NCBI GenBank assembly: GCA_023336765.1
Contig: JAMBLL010000363.1
Coordinates: forward strand, 1 to 7,128
Length of the DNA stretch: 7,128 bases
Origin: Actinomycetes bacterium
GTDB taxonomy: Bacteria; Actinomycetota; Acidimicrobiia; Spongiisociales; UBA5794
Direction: 5' to 3'
Made by a program: the position numbers and the translations under genes. The notes beneath the pieces were generated by a model, which saw only the letters and a program-made list of their open reading frames with translations, did not search any database and had not been told where the DNA came from. Of this stretch, positions 1-5,672 are shown in pieces (position 1 is the first letter of the stretch; each line of letters opens with the position of its first letter).

Positions 1-66
1 AAGGGGGACGTCGAATGGTGACCTTCTGATGCAAGAACCGCTGCGCGAGACCTGTCGTGTAGCAAC

Positions 67-90
67 CCCGCTCACTTCCGAAGTGCCGGG
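67..90 (-). terminator. Possible terminator hairpin of the thiolase operon
   Basis: An interrupted inverted repeat lies about 22 nt past the stop of the zinc-ribbon gene. The inner arms are CACTT and AAGTG (73-77 and 81-85) around CCG, and the outer arms are CCCG and CGGG (67-70 and 87-90). Read leftward it is followed by GTTGC rather than a run of T, so it would be a weak or tail-less terminator. The rest of 1-66 shows no gene or clear signal. Confidence 0.35.
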
Positions 91-91
91 A

Positions 92-112
92 AACGGAGAA
101 CGGAAAACGTCC
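92..112. repeat. Three 7-bp tandem units next to a stop codon
   Basis: AACGGAG, AACGGAA and AACGTCC follow each other directly at 92-98, 99-105 and 106-112. They abut the TGA (113-115) of the small zinc-ribbon gene. Two units differ by one base and the third is more diverged. Similar 7-bp periodicity follows two other leftward genes in the window. Confidence 0.5.
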
Positions 113-343
113 TCATGCCTCCACCATGTCTTCTCTGCAGTGGCGTGGGGCTGCCATTTCGCCGTCGTGAGCCTGGGTGACCGTGAGGCTCAGCCCACAT
201 ACCGTACACAGATACGGGATATCGACCTCGCGCACGTCAGCGGTATCAGGTTCAGGTGGTGGGCCAGAAGCGATGAAGCGGACGGCCCAGAGCGTGCCTG
301 CGATTATCGCGAGGCCTATCAGCACCGCTACGAATACGATCAC
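113..343 (-). CDS. Small membrane-anchored zinc-ribbon-like protein
   Basis: A 76-residue protein of unknown function. Residues 2-24 form one hydrophobic helix, followed by R22 and a short Pro/acidic linker (about 28-40), which suggests a cytoplasmic C-terminal domain. That domain carries Cys46-X2-Cys49 and, 18 residues on, His68-Cys69 in an APRHC context, a pattern expected for a single zinc ribbon or rubredoxin-like knuckle. The start is GTG at 341-343. It overlaps the thiolase TGA (340-342) as GTGA and has no Shine-Dalgarno of its own, so translation is probably coupled to the thiolase. The ending TGA is at 113-115. The coupling and the well-placed Cys/His residues argue that it is a real gene. 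Metal binding is inferred, and no family name can be given with certainty. Confidence 0.75.
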   Translation of the reverse strand: MIVFVAVLIGLAIIAGTLWAVRFIASGPPPEPDTADVREVDIPYLCTVCGLSLTVTQAHDGEMAAPRHCREDMVEA

Positions 344-1497
344 CGGAGGATCTCGATGATCGTCCCGTTCGCCAAGCCACCACCCTCACACATGGTCTGG
401 AGTCCGAATCGTCCCCCGGATCGCTCCAACTCGTTGAGCAACGTCGTCATGAGCCGTGCACCCGATGCACCAAGAGGATGGCCCAGCGCAATAGCTCCGC
501 CGTTGACATTGACCTTTCCCCAATCTGCCCCGGTTTCTGCCAGCCAGGCGCCAACGACCGCAGCGAACGCTTCGTTCACTTCGAATAGGTCGATGTCATC
601 TATCGTCATAGACGCCTTCGCAAGCACTTTCTCCGTTGCAGGAATCGGCCCGGTCAGCATCGAAATGGGATCGGTCCCCACGAGAGAGAACGACACGAAT
701 CGTGCTCTCGGCTTGAGGCCAAGTTCATCGGCCTTCGCTCGGGACATGATGAGCATCGCCGTTGCCCCGTCTGTGATCTGTGACGAGTTCCCTGCAGTAA
801 CGACTCCATCATCCTTGAAAGCGGGCTTGAGAGCTGCAAGGCCTTCCCTGGTCGTTGAGGGTCGAATGCCCTCGTCTCGGGTCAGGGTCGTTACGGATCC
901 ATCGTGTTTGATCTCGATCGGAACGATCTCGTTGTCGAATCGGCCCTCTTCGGTGGCGGCAAGAGCGCGCGACTGCGAGTCGAAGGCGTAACCGTCGAGC
1001 TCTTCACGAGATAGTTCCCACCGCTCAGCGATCATCTCGGCTGATAGACCTTGAGGGATGAGCTGATGGTGGTACCGGGACCGCATCCGTTCTCCAAAAG
1101 GCTTCCCCCCTGTTGCGGACGAACCCATGGGAACCCGTGTCATGGATTCGACACCAGCGGCGATAGCGACGTCGTATGCGCCAGCCATGACGCCCTGTGC
1201 TGCGAAGTGAACGCTCTGCTGGGACGATCCACATTGTCGATCGATAGTGACGCCCGGGACGGATTCTGGCCAGCCAGCACCGAGGACGGCATTGCGCCCG
1301 ATGTTCCATGTCTGATCTCCGACCTGGGAGACGCATCCCATGATGACGTCATCGACCAGCGCTGGGTCAAGGCTGTTACGTTCAGCGATCGCCTTGAGCG
1401 TCTCGGCCGCAAGATCTGCCGGGTGCCAGTCCGACAGGGCTCCGTTGCGCTTTCCCAGAGGTGTACGGACAGCGTCGACGATCACGGCTTCGGGCAC
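340..1497 (-). CDS. Acetyl-CoA acetyltransferase / 3-ketoacyl-CoA thiolase
   Basis: A 385-residue cytoplasmic thiolase that cleaves 3-ketoacyl-CoA with CoA, or condenses acyl-CoAs in reverse. It is full length for the family and both halves are intact. The N-terminal half has the nucleophile Cys89 in DRQCGSSQQS. The C-terminal half has NEAF (308-311), His340 in ALGHPLGASG and Cys370 in MCEGGG, which complete the catalytic set. The early RTPLGKRNG.LSDWHPADL stretch resembles the actinobacterial steroid/FadA5-like branch rather than PhaA-type biosynthetic enzymes, but substrate cannot be read from sequence alone. The start is GTG at 1495-1497, with AAAGGA at 1505-1510 placed 7 nt upstream. An ATG at 1503-1505 is out of frame. 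The gene begins 21 nt after tRNA-Ala and ends in a GTGA overlap with the zinc-ribbon gene. No other beta-oxidation gene lies in the window. Confidence 0.95.
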   Translation of the reverse strand: MPEAVIVDAVRTPLGKRNGALSDWHPADLAAETLKAIAERNSLDPALVDDVIMGCVSQVGDQTWNIGRNAVLGAGWPESVPGVTIDRQCGSSQQSVHFAAQGVMAGAYDVAIAAGVESMTRVPMGSSATGGKPFGERMRSRYHHQLIPQGLSAEMIAERWELSREELDGYAFDSQSRALAATEEGRFDNEIVPIEIKHDGSVTTLTRDEGIRPSTTREGLAALKPAFKDDGVVTAGNSSQITDGATAMLIMSRAKADELGLKPRARFVSFSLVGTDPISMLTGPIPATEKVLAKASMTIDDIDLFEVNEAFAAVVGAWLAETGADWGKVNVNGGAIALGHPLGASGARLMTTLLNELERSGGRFGLQTMCEGGGLANGTIIEILR

Positions 1498-1518
1498 ACT
1501 GGCATCCTTTGTCGTTTG

Positions 1519-1591
1519 TGGAGACGATCGGACTCGAACCGACGACCCCCTGGTTGCAAACCAGGTGCTCTCCCAACTGAGCTACGTCCCC
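1519..1591 (-). tRNA. tRNA-Ala (anticodon TGC)
   Basis: A complete 73-nt cloverleaf. The acceptor arms GGGGACG and CGTCTCC pair in all seven positions and include a G3:U70 wobble, the alanine identity element. The anticodon stem is CTGGT/ACCAG with loop TTTGCAA, giving anticodon TGC. The T-arm contains GGTTCGAGTCC. The discriminator is A and no CCA is encoded (the next bases read CAA). The tRNA stands alone, outside any rRNA operon visible here. Its 3' end is 21 nt before the thiolase start, so 3' processing could create the thiolase mRNA 5' end. Confidence 0.97.
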
Positions 1592-1602
1592 ATGGGTGTG
1601 AG

Positions 1603-1608
1603 AGTGTA
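1603..1608 (-). promoter_or_regulatory. Candidate -10 element for tRNA-Ala
   Basis: Read leftward this is TACACT (4 of 6 to TATAAT), placed to start transcription near 1597, about 5 nt before the mature tRNA. No good -35 hexamer is seen at 16-19 nt upstream, where 7-bp repeats lie instead. Suggestive only. Confidence 0.3.
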
Positions 1609-1616
1609 TCGCGGGC

Positions 1617-1701
1617 AGAAGTTCACAGTTCACAGCTCACAGTCGTCAGCCGTCAGCAAGAGCACAGTGTCCAGAACCTGTCTGGTCTCTGGTCTCTGGA
1701 T
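1617..1701. repeat. Degenerate 7-bp repeat tract
   Basis: A tract with 7-bp periodicity fills most of the gap between the DUF2269-like gene and tRNA-Ala. At the left are TTCACAG, TTCACAG, CTCACAG, TCGTCAG and CCGTCAG (1622-1656). At the right are TCTGGTC, TCTGGTC and TCTGGAT (1681-1701), the last touching the TAA stop. The middle is degenerate. Read leftward, units at both ends place C-A/T-G at the same position of the 7-bp frame. It has no coding sense. Confidence 0.65.
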
Positions 1702-2159
1702 TAGAAACCTGGTTTGACGACCATGACCACGAGGGCGATCGTTACAAGGAGTGTCATGACGTGGCTCACCATCGCGAGTTGCTTGGCCTTTGCCAGAGCC
1801 GCTGTGCTCGTCGGGCCCTCTTTCGCAACGAGAGCCTTGAGCTCAGCTCCCTTGGGTCGGAAATAGAAGATGCCGACTCCGAGGCCGATGAGTACGACCA
1901 AGAACCCGATTGAGATGAACATCATCTCGAAGCCATACTGCGGCAAATCAACGACGATCCAGACTCCGGTCACGAGAACGAGGATGCCCGCAACGGTGAA
2001 CAGTCTGGCGCTTGTATCAACGATGCCAAGATTGACCGTCAGGATCGTGCTCGGCTCCTTCGTACGTCCAGCCGCCGCCATCATACCTTCCATGAAGATA
2101 TGACCTCCGAACCAGGCGGCACCGGCGAGCACATGGAACACGATAACCCATTCAATCAT
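1701..2159 (-). CDS. DUF2269-like four-helix integral membrane protein
   Basis: A 152-residue membrane protein with four predicted helices at about 4-26, 53-71, 78-100 and 128-148. The N-terminal FHVLAGAAWFGGH stretch (His9, Trp16, Gly18-Gly19, His20) and a further His133 in the last helix match the layout of DUF2269/CopD-like predicted membrane proteins, some of which are thought to bind metal or haem. No function is proven for this one. I chose the ATG at 2157-2159 because GAGGGAAGG (2167-2175) sits 7 nt before it. A longer frame to 2213 exists, but its extra 18 residues are basic and not membrane-like. The stop TAA is at 1701-1703. It is transcribed away from the MFS gene, and no strong terminator separates it from tRNA-Ala. 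Confidence 0.8.
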   Translation of the reverse strand: MIEWVIVFHVLAGAAWFGGHIFMEGMMAAAGRTKEPSTILTVNLGIVDTSARLFTVAGILVLVTGVWIVVDLPQYGFEMMFISIGFLVVLIGLGVGIFYFRPKGAELKALVAKEGPTSTAALAKAKQLAMVSHVMTLLVTIALVVMVVKPGF

Positions 2160-2273
2160 TGATAAGCCTTCCCTCAAGTGTGAGCGGCAGAGTAACCGTG
2201 AGACGGCCCGCACCCACCATCAAATGTAGAGAACATTCCGGGCTGTTTGCGCGTTGGATAACTGAGGAGGATC
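2160..2273. other. Divergent control region, DUF2269-like gene and MFS gene
   Basis: This 114-bp gap must hold promoters for both directions. Ribosome sites are visible at each end: GAGGGAAGG leftward (2167-2175) and GAGGAGG rightward (2264-2270). A weak leftward -10 candidate, TACATT, lies at 2223-2228 without a convincing -35. I see no clear operator dyad. Confidence 0.4.
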
Positions 2274-3506
2274 ATGGACAACGTTGCGCGTATGGACAAA
2301 CAGGCTCAGCATCGCGCACTCATGGTTGCTGCCTCGAGTCAACTCCTGGTCCTGACGCTGTGGTTCTCAGCCTCCGCCGTAGCTCCGCAACTGCAGTCAG
2401 AGTGGGGCTTGTCTGTTGCGGCAGCAGCCTGGTTGACGCTGGCGGTCCAGATCGGATTCGTTGTCGGTGCCCTGACGTCGGCGCTGTTCAATCTCCCTGA
2501 TCTGATCCCTGCACGGCGGATGTTCTTTGGAGCAACGGTGGTGGCCGTGCTCGCGAATTCGGCCCTCGTGATGCTGTCGGGTTCCCCTCTCGTGACCGCC
2601 ACGATCCTCCGGTTGATCGTGGGCATCTCGCTCGCAGGCGTCTACCCGGCAGGCCTCAAGGTCGTCTCAGGCTGGTTCGACAAACAACGAGGAATGGCGC
2701 TTGGCGTTCTCGTGGGCGCGCTCACCGTAGGTTCGGCCCTGCCACACCTGGTTAGGGGGACGGGACTCGATTGGAAATCGGTCATACTCGTCTCGTCGGT
2801 CCTCGCGATGATCGGAGGGGTTCTGATGCTCAGGTTCGTCCAGGACGGTCCCTACGACACAGCACCGACGAAGTTCTCCCTCCGACTCATCGGTTCAGTC
2901 GTTGCCAATAAGGGTGTTCGACTGTCCACATACGGGTACCTCGGACACATGTGGGAGCTGTATGCGATGTGGACATGGACAGCAGCGTTCCTGTTCGCAA
3001 GTGCTCAGGCAGGGGGATACTCCACAGCATGGGTATCGACGGCAACGTTCGCCATCATCGCTGTTGGCGGAGTTGGCTCCTGGTGGGCAGGATCACTTGC
3101 CGACCGCTATGGCAAGGAACTGATCGCAGGCGGTGCGATGGCGATCTCGGGAACGATGGCACTCCTGTCTCCCTTTGTCTTCGGAGCCAACCCCTTCATC
3201 GTTCTTGCCCTGTTCGGGGTCTGGGGGTTGACCGTGGTCGCGGACTCGGCTCAGTTCTCGGCTCTCGTGACCGAGACGGCAGACGATCGGTACCGCGGGA
3301 CGGCGCTGACGCTTCAAACGGCACTCGGGTTCATGTTGACGCTCATCACGATCCGCGGGGTGCCAGCAATAGCTGACGCACTCGGCTGGCAGTGGGCCTT
3401 CCCGTGGCTAGCGATCGGACCCGTGATCGGGATCCTCGCCATGAACCGCCTCGCCGTATACCAGAAGCATCAGGCACAAGAAAGGGAGCTTGCCGGATCC
3501 CCCTGA
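2274..3506 (+). CDS. Major facilitator superfamily transporter
   Basis: A 410-residue inner-membrane secondary transporter with about 12 hydrophobic helices in two halves split near residues 190-215. The first helix carries LWFSASAVAPQL (29-40), followed by EWGLS. The helix 4-5 region has GVYPAGLKVVSGWFDKQRG (122-140), an MFS signature. The second half opens with GYLGHMWELYAMW (221-233) and carries the motif-A-like loop GSLADRYGKE (273-282). This looks like an NNP/cyanate-permease-like MFS branch, but the substrate is unknown. The start is ATG 2274. GAGGAGG at 2264-2270 is close (3 nt), though its first GAGG gives 6 nt spacing. An in-frame ATG at 2292 is less well placed. Length is normal and no break is seen. 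It is divergent from the DUF2269-like gene and convergent with the response regulator. Confidence 0.9.
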   Translation: MDNVARMDKQAQHRALMVAASSQLLVLTLWFSASAVAPQLQSEWGLSVAAAAWLTLAVQIGFVVGALTSALFNLPDLIPARRMFFGATVVAVLANSALVMLSGSPLVTATILRLIVGISLAGVYPAGLKVVSGWFDKQRGMALGVLVGALTVGSALPHLVRGTGLDWKSVILVSSVLAMIGGVLMLRFVQDGPYDTAPTKFSLRLIGSVVANKGVRLSTYGYLGHMWELYAMWTWTAAFLFASAQAGGYSTAWVSTATFAIIAVGGVGSWWAGSLADRYGKELIAGGAMAISGTMALLSPFVFGANPFIVLALFGVWGLTVVADSAQFSALVTETADDRYRGTALTLQTALGFMLTLITIRGVPAIADALGWQWAFPWLAIGPVIGILAMNRLAVYQKHQAQERELAGSP

Positions 3507-3512
3507 TGGTCT

Positions 3513-3530
3513 GCAACCAGTACTGGTTGC
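3513..3530. repeat. Perfect 18-bp palindrome after the MFS stop
   Basis: GCAACCAGTACTGGTTGC reads the same on both strands and begins 7 nt after the MFS TGA. As RNA it could fold on either strand with a very small loop, but no T-run follows. It could be a bidirectional 3'-end hairpin or a protein-binding dyad. Which one cannot be decided from sequence. Confidence 0.7.
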
Positions 3531-3652
3531 CGCACGCCCTACCGGCCAACCCGGGATCCCCCGTGTTCCATGGCTGTCGGCTGAAGTTTCGGTCGCAGAC
3601 CGGACCCGTCAAGCTCCACTCACCATTGTGCACGATGAAGAACGAGCGCACC

Positions 3653-3673
3653 ATAGGGGGAAACCCCTATTTT
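3653..3673 (+). terminator. Rho-independent-type terminator for the MFS gene
   Basis: ATAGGGG (3653-3659) and CCCCTAT (3664-3670) form a perfect 7-bp stem closed by a GAAA (GNRA) tetraloop, followed by TTTT counting the last stem base. The T-tail is on the rightward strand only, so it serves the MFS transcript. The leftward reading lacks a tail. It lies about 147 nt past the MFS stop, leaving a long 3' UTR. Confidence 0.6.
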
Positions 3674-3755
3674 CAGATACCAGATCGCTCGCAGGCTCGC
3701 TGTCAGAGCACAGAACACAGGTCGGAGAAAGCGAAGCAGTCAGAAACGGCAGCAG
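3672..3755. repeat. Degenerate 7-bp periodic tract after the regulator gene
   Basis: Read leftward from the response-regulator TGA, units CTGTGTT, CTGTGCT, CTGACAG and then ATCTGGT, ATCTGAA show 7-bp spacing of CTG, with degenerate sequence between. The 9-mer AGAGCACAG at 3705-3713 also occurs in the tract near tRNA-Ala (1659-1667). The periodicity is weaker here than at 1617-1701. Confidence 0.4.
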
Positions 3756-4400
3756 TCACGCGTCGTCGGAGAGCATTCCGGACTCGAATGCTTTCATTGC
3801 CAGTTCGTAGCGACTTGCGATGCCGAGTTTGTCGAAGATGTGGCCCATGTGCGTCTCCACGGTCTTGACGGATACGAACAGTTCCTCGGCGGTCTTTCGG
3901 TACGAGTACCCGCGAGCGATGTATTGGACAACTTCTCGCTCCCGCGGGGTCAGACTCTCGATGTCGGTTCCGGTGTCCACGGCATCGTCGATGTCGAGCA
4001 TGAATCCAGCGATCTGGGGAGAGATAGGGCGGCCACCATCGAGCATCTCGGCTACAAGGTCGCCAAGTTGTTCACCGAGTGTGCTCTTGAGCAGGTAGCC
4101 ATCAACTCCAGCGTTGAGCATCCTGACAACATCGTCCCGCTCAGCCGAAACCGACAGCACGAGAAACCTCGCTGAGGATCCTGACTCCCTGACGGCGGCA
4201 ACGACAGCATCCCCCGTGCCTGACGGCATCCGAACATCAAGGAGCACACCGTCTGGTTCGGTATCGAGGATCACCTTGATGGCCTCTCCCACATCGCTCG
4301 CTTCGCCCACGATTTCGAAACGATCCGCGAGGAACTTCGCAGACCCCGCACGAAGAATGTCGTGGTCGTCGACGAGGACGATCGTTTGGCGGGCCATCAT
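3756..4400 (-). CDS. NarL/FixJ-family response regulator
   Basis: A 214-residue cytoplasmic DNA-binding regulator. The receiver domain (about 5-120) has the acidic pair Asp11-Asp12, phospho-acceptor Asp55 in LLDVRMP, Ser83 in the Thr/Ser switch position and Lys105 in YLLKS. An acidic linker (about 134-148) leads to a LuxR-type helix-turn-helix starting at LTPREREVV (150-158), with VSVKTVETHMGHIFDKLGI (176-194) as the recognition region. All key residues are present, so normal phosphorylation control is expected. The ATG at 4398-4400 overlaps the kinase TGA (4397-4399) as ATGA, with GGAAGG at 4411-4416 inside the kinase gene. A second ATG follows directly. Its partner is the upstream kinase. 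Target genes are not shown, but the beta-glucosidase divergent from the kinase is a natural candidate. Confidence 0.95.
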   Translation of the reverse strand: MMARQTIVLVDDHDILRAGSAKFLADRFEIVGEASDVGEAIKVILDTEPDGVLLDVRMPSGTGDAVVAAVRESGSSARFLVLSVSAERDDVVRMLNAGVDGYLLKSTLGEQLGDLVAEMLDGGRPISPQIAGFMLDIDDAVDTGTDIESLTPREREVVQYIARGYSYRKTAEELFVSVKTVETHMGHIFDKLGIASRYELAMKAFESGMLSDDA

Positions 4401-5563
4401 ACGTTGGCACCTTCCAAAGCAACTCGTAGCAACACCTCTGTGCCCTTGTCCCGAGTAGAAACGATATCCGCGGATCCTCCGAACACAGCCAGTCTTGAAC
4501 GGATGGACCTCTCTATCCCGTGGCCAAGATCCACCGTATCCGCATCGAAGCCTTCACCATCGTCACGCACATAGACGGCCGCATCGCCGTCCTCGATCGC
4601 GGCGTACACATCGATCCTTCTGGTACCCGAGTACTTGGCGGAGTTCGTCATCGCCTCTCGTGATGCCTCCACGAGAGCCTGGAGGGATGCATTGATGGGG
4701 AGGTCTATCCGAACCACGGCACTGACCTTGACGGTGAACAACTCTTCGACCATCCCGATCGCACCCGCGAGGCATTCGTTGAACGATCTGCACGGTTCGT
4801 CTGAGTACCTCTCCACGAGGTTGCGCAGATCTCGGGCCTGCCTCCGTGCGAGGGACCGCACCCGGTCGGGATCATCAGCGTCCGTATCTATCACCTGGAG
4901 CGTCTGGAGGGCCGAATCGTGGAGTCGGTTGGCCAATTCGAGTCGTTCGAGTCTGCGGGCGTTCTCCTCCTGCTCTGCCATCAACTGGGCAACAGTCTCC
5001 CTGCGATCCCTATCAGACCTGCGGATCACAGTGAACAGCCATCCGAGGAGGAGTCCGTAGATCAGAAAGACGATGCTCCCGATGGCAGACACGGCACTGC
5101 GTCCACTCTGGAGCAGAAGTACCGCCTGCTGAGCGGCGAGAATGATCGAACCTCCGAGGGCCCATCGCAGACCCCCGCCGTAGGCGAGTACAGCTATCCA
5201 CGAGATCGGGTAGCCGCCATGGAACAGGTCTCCTGCACCGGCCGCGTACGATGCGCTCGCAACGGTGAGACAGACCACCCCATCGGCGACCATAAACCAG
5301 GTTGAGCCGAGCCGTGATCCCGTCTTGTGGGCCCACCACGTGACCCCTGTCCACACAGTTGCCAGGGCCATCGCGCCGATCGTGATAGCACTATCGGCCT
5401 CGGGATCGATCAAGAGCGTGGCAATGACGAGGAGGAGCATCCAAAACCAGCCAAGACCCCGCATGATCATGACGAGTTGACGCATCGACTTCTCAAGAGA
5501 GTCCGTCAGGGCATCGGGCGGATGCACCGCGTCGACCTGATTCGGAACGGCCTCGGATTTCAC
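4397..5563 (-). CDS. Membrane sensor histidine kinase (NarX/DesK-like, HisKA_3)
   Basis: A 388-residue kinase. The N-terminal part (about 36-181) holds five or six membrane helices with short loops and no large extracytoplasmic domain, so it probably senses a membrane or intramembrane signal. A charged helical stretch (about 182-212) leads to the phospho-acceptor His215 in NRLHDSALQ. The C-terminal ATPase domain has the N-box with Asn307 (EAMTNSAKYSG), the G1 box DDGEGF (334-339), LGHGI (346-350) and the closing DKGTEVLL. All kinase motifs are intact. The start is GTG at 5561-5563, which lacks a good Shine-Dalgarno. Met27 (ATG 5483-5485), also with a weak site, would still keep all helices. 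A 6-codon leader ORF with a better ribosome site ends in a GTGA overlap with this GTG. The gene is coupled to the response regulator by ATGA. Confidence 0.93.
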   Translation of the reverse strand: MKSEAVPNQVDAVHPPDALTDSLEKSMRQLVMIMRGLGWFWMLLLVIATLLIDPEADSAITIGAMALATVWTGVTWWAHKTGSRLGSTWFMVADGVVCLTVASASYAAGAGDLFHGGYPISWIAVLAYGGGLRWALGGSIILAAQQAVLLLQSGRSAVSAIGSIVFLIYGLLLGWLFTVIRRSDRDRRETVAQLMAEQEENARRLERLELANRLHDSALQTLQVIDTDADDPDRVRSLARRQARDLRNLVERYSDEPCRSFNECLAGAIGMVEELFTVKVSAVVRIDLPINASLQALVEASREAMTNSAKYSGTRRIDVYAAIEDGDAAVYVRDDGEGFDADTVDLGHGIERSIRSRLAVFGGSADIVSTRDKGTEVLLRVALEGANV

Positions 5564-5580
5564 GTTGGTTCACCAGACAT
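5560..5580 (-). CDS. Possible 6-codon leader ORF coupled to the kinase
   Basis: Read leftward, ATG at 5578-5580 opens MSGEPT and stops at TGA (5560-5562). That TGA overlaps the kinase GTG (5561-5563) as GTGA. AGGGGG at 5587-5592 is 6 nt before this ATG and is the best ribosome site in the region. The kinase GTG has none. Termination-reinitiation would then deliver ribosomes to the kinase. The ORF is very short and may be chance. Confidence 0.3.
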   Translation of the reverse strand: MSGEPT

Positions 5581-5603
5581 CTTGCGCCCCCTGGTCCATC
5601 GGC

Positions 5604-5612
5604 ACACTACCA
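5604..5612 (-). promoter_or_regulatory. Candidate extended -10 for the kinase operon
   Basis: Read leftward this is TGGTAGTGT, an extended -10 (TGn followed by TANNNT). It would start RNA near 5597, just ahead of AGGGGG (5587-5592) and the leader ATG. The -35 region has no good match. The order promoter, ribosome site, start is consistent but unproven. Confidence 0.35.
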
Positions 5613-5659
5613 GAACGCCCCAGCGAATTCCGGAGTGGTCTGGGATCGTTGATGCCCGG

Positions 5660-5665
5660 TACCAT
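5660..5665 (+). promoter_or_regulatory. Candidate -10 for a leaderless beta-glucosidase mRNA
   Basis: TACCAT fits TANNNT and ends 7 nt before the ATG at 5673, the arrangement seen for leaderless genes in actinobacteria. No good ribosome site precedes that ATG, and no clear -35 is seen. Confidence 0.3.
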
Positions 5666-5672
5666 CGAAGCT

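Noticed and set aside
29..991. Long rightward open frame of 320 codons
   Set aside because: It lies antisense to the thiolase and the zinc-ribbon gene, has low-complexity Ser/Arg/Pro composition, and matches no domain. The thiolase on the other strand is certain.
1382..1633. Leftward open frame containing DVAQLGEHLVCNQGVVGSSP
   Set aside because: This is tRNA-Ala read as protein, a well-known false gene pattern. The rest overlaps the thiolase start out of frame.
1617..1701. CRISPR-like array
   Set aside because: Units are 7 bp with no spacers, and no cas gene is present.
1340..1717. Rightward open frame containing DDRTRTDDPLVANQVLSQLS
   Set aside because: It is the antisense reading of tRNA-Ala plus the repeat tract and the thiolase 5' end, also a known artefact.
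3346..3654. Leftward open frame of 102 codons across the MFS 3' end
   Set aside because: It overlaps the MFS coding end antisense, has no recognisable domain and no ribosome site.
5560..5580. Programmed -1 frameshift joining the leader frame to the kinase
   Set aside because: CCA ACG TGA is not a slippery heptamer and no stimulatory structure is evident. Termination-reinitiation is a simpler reading.
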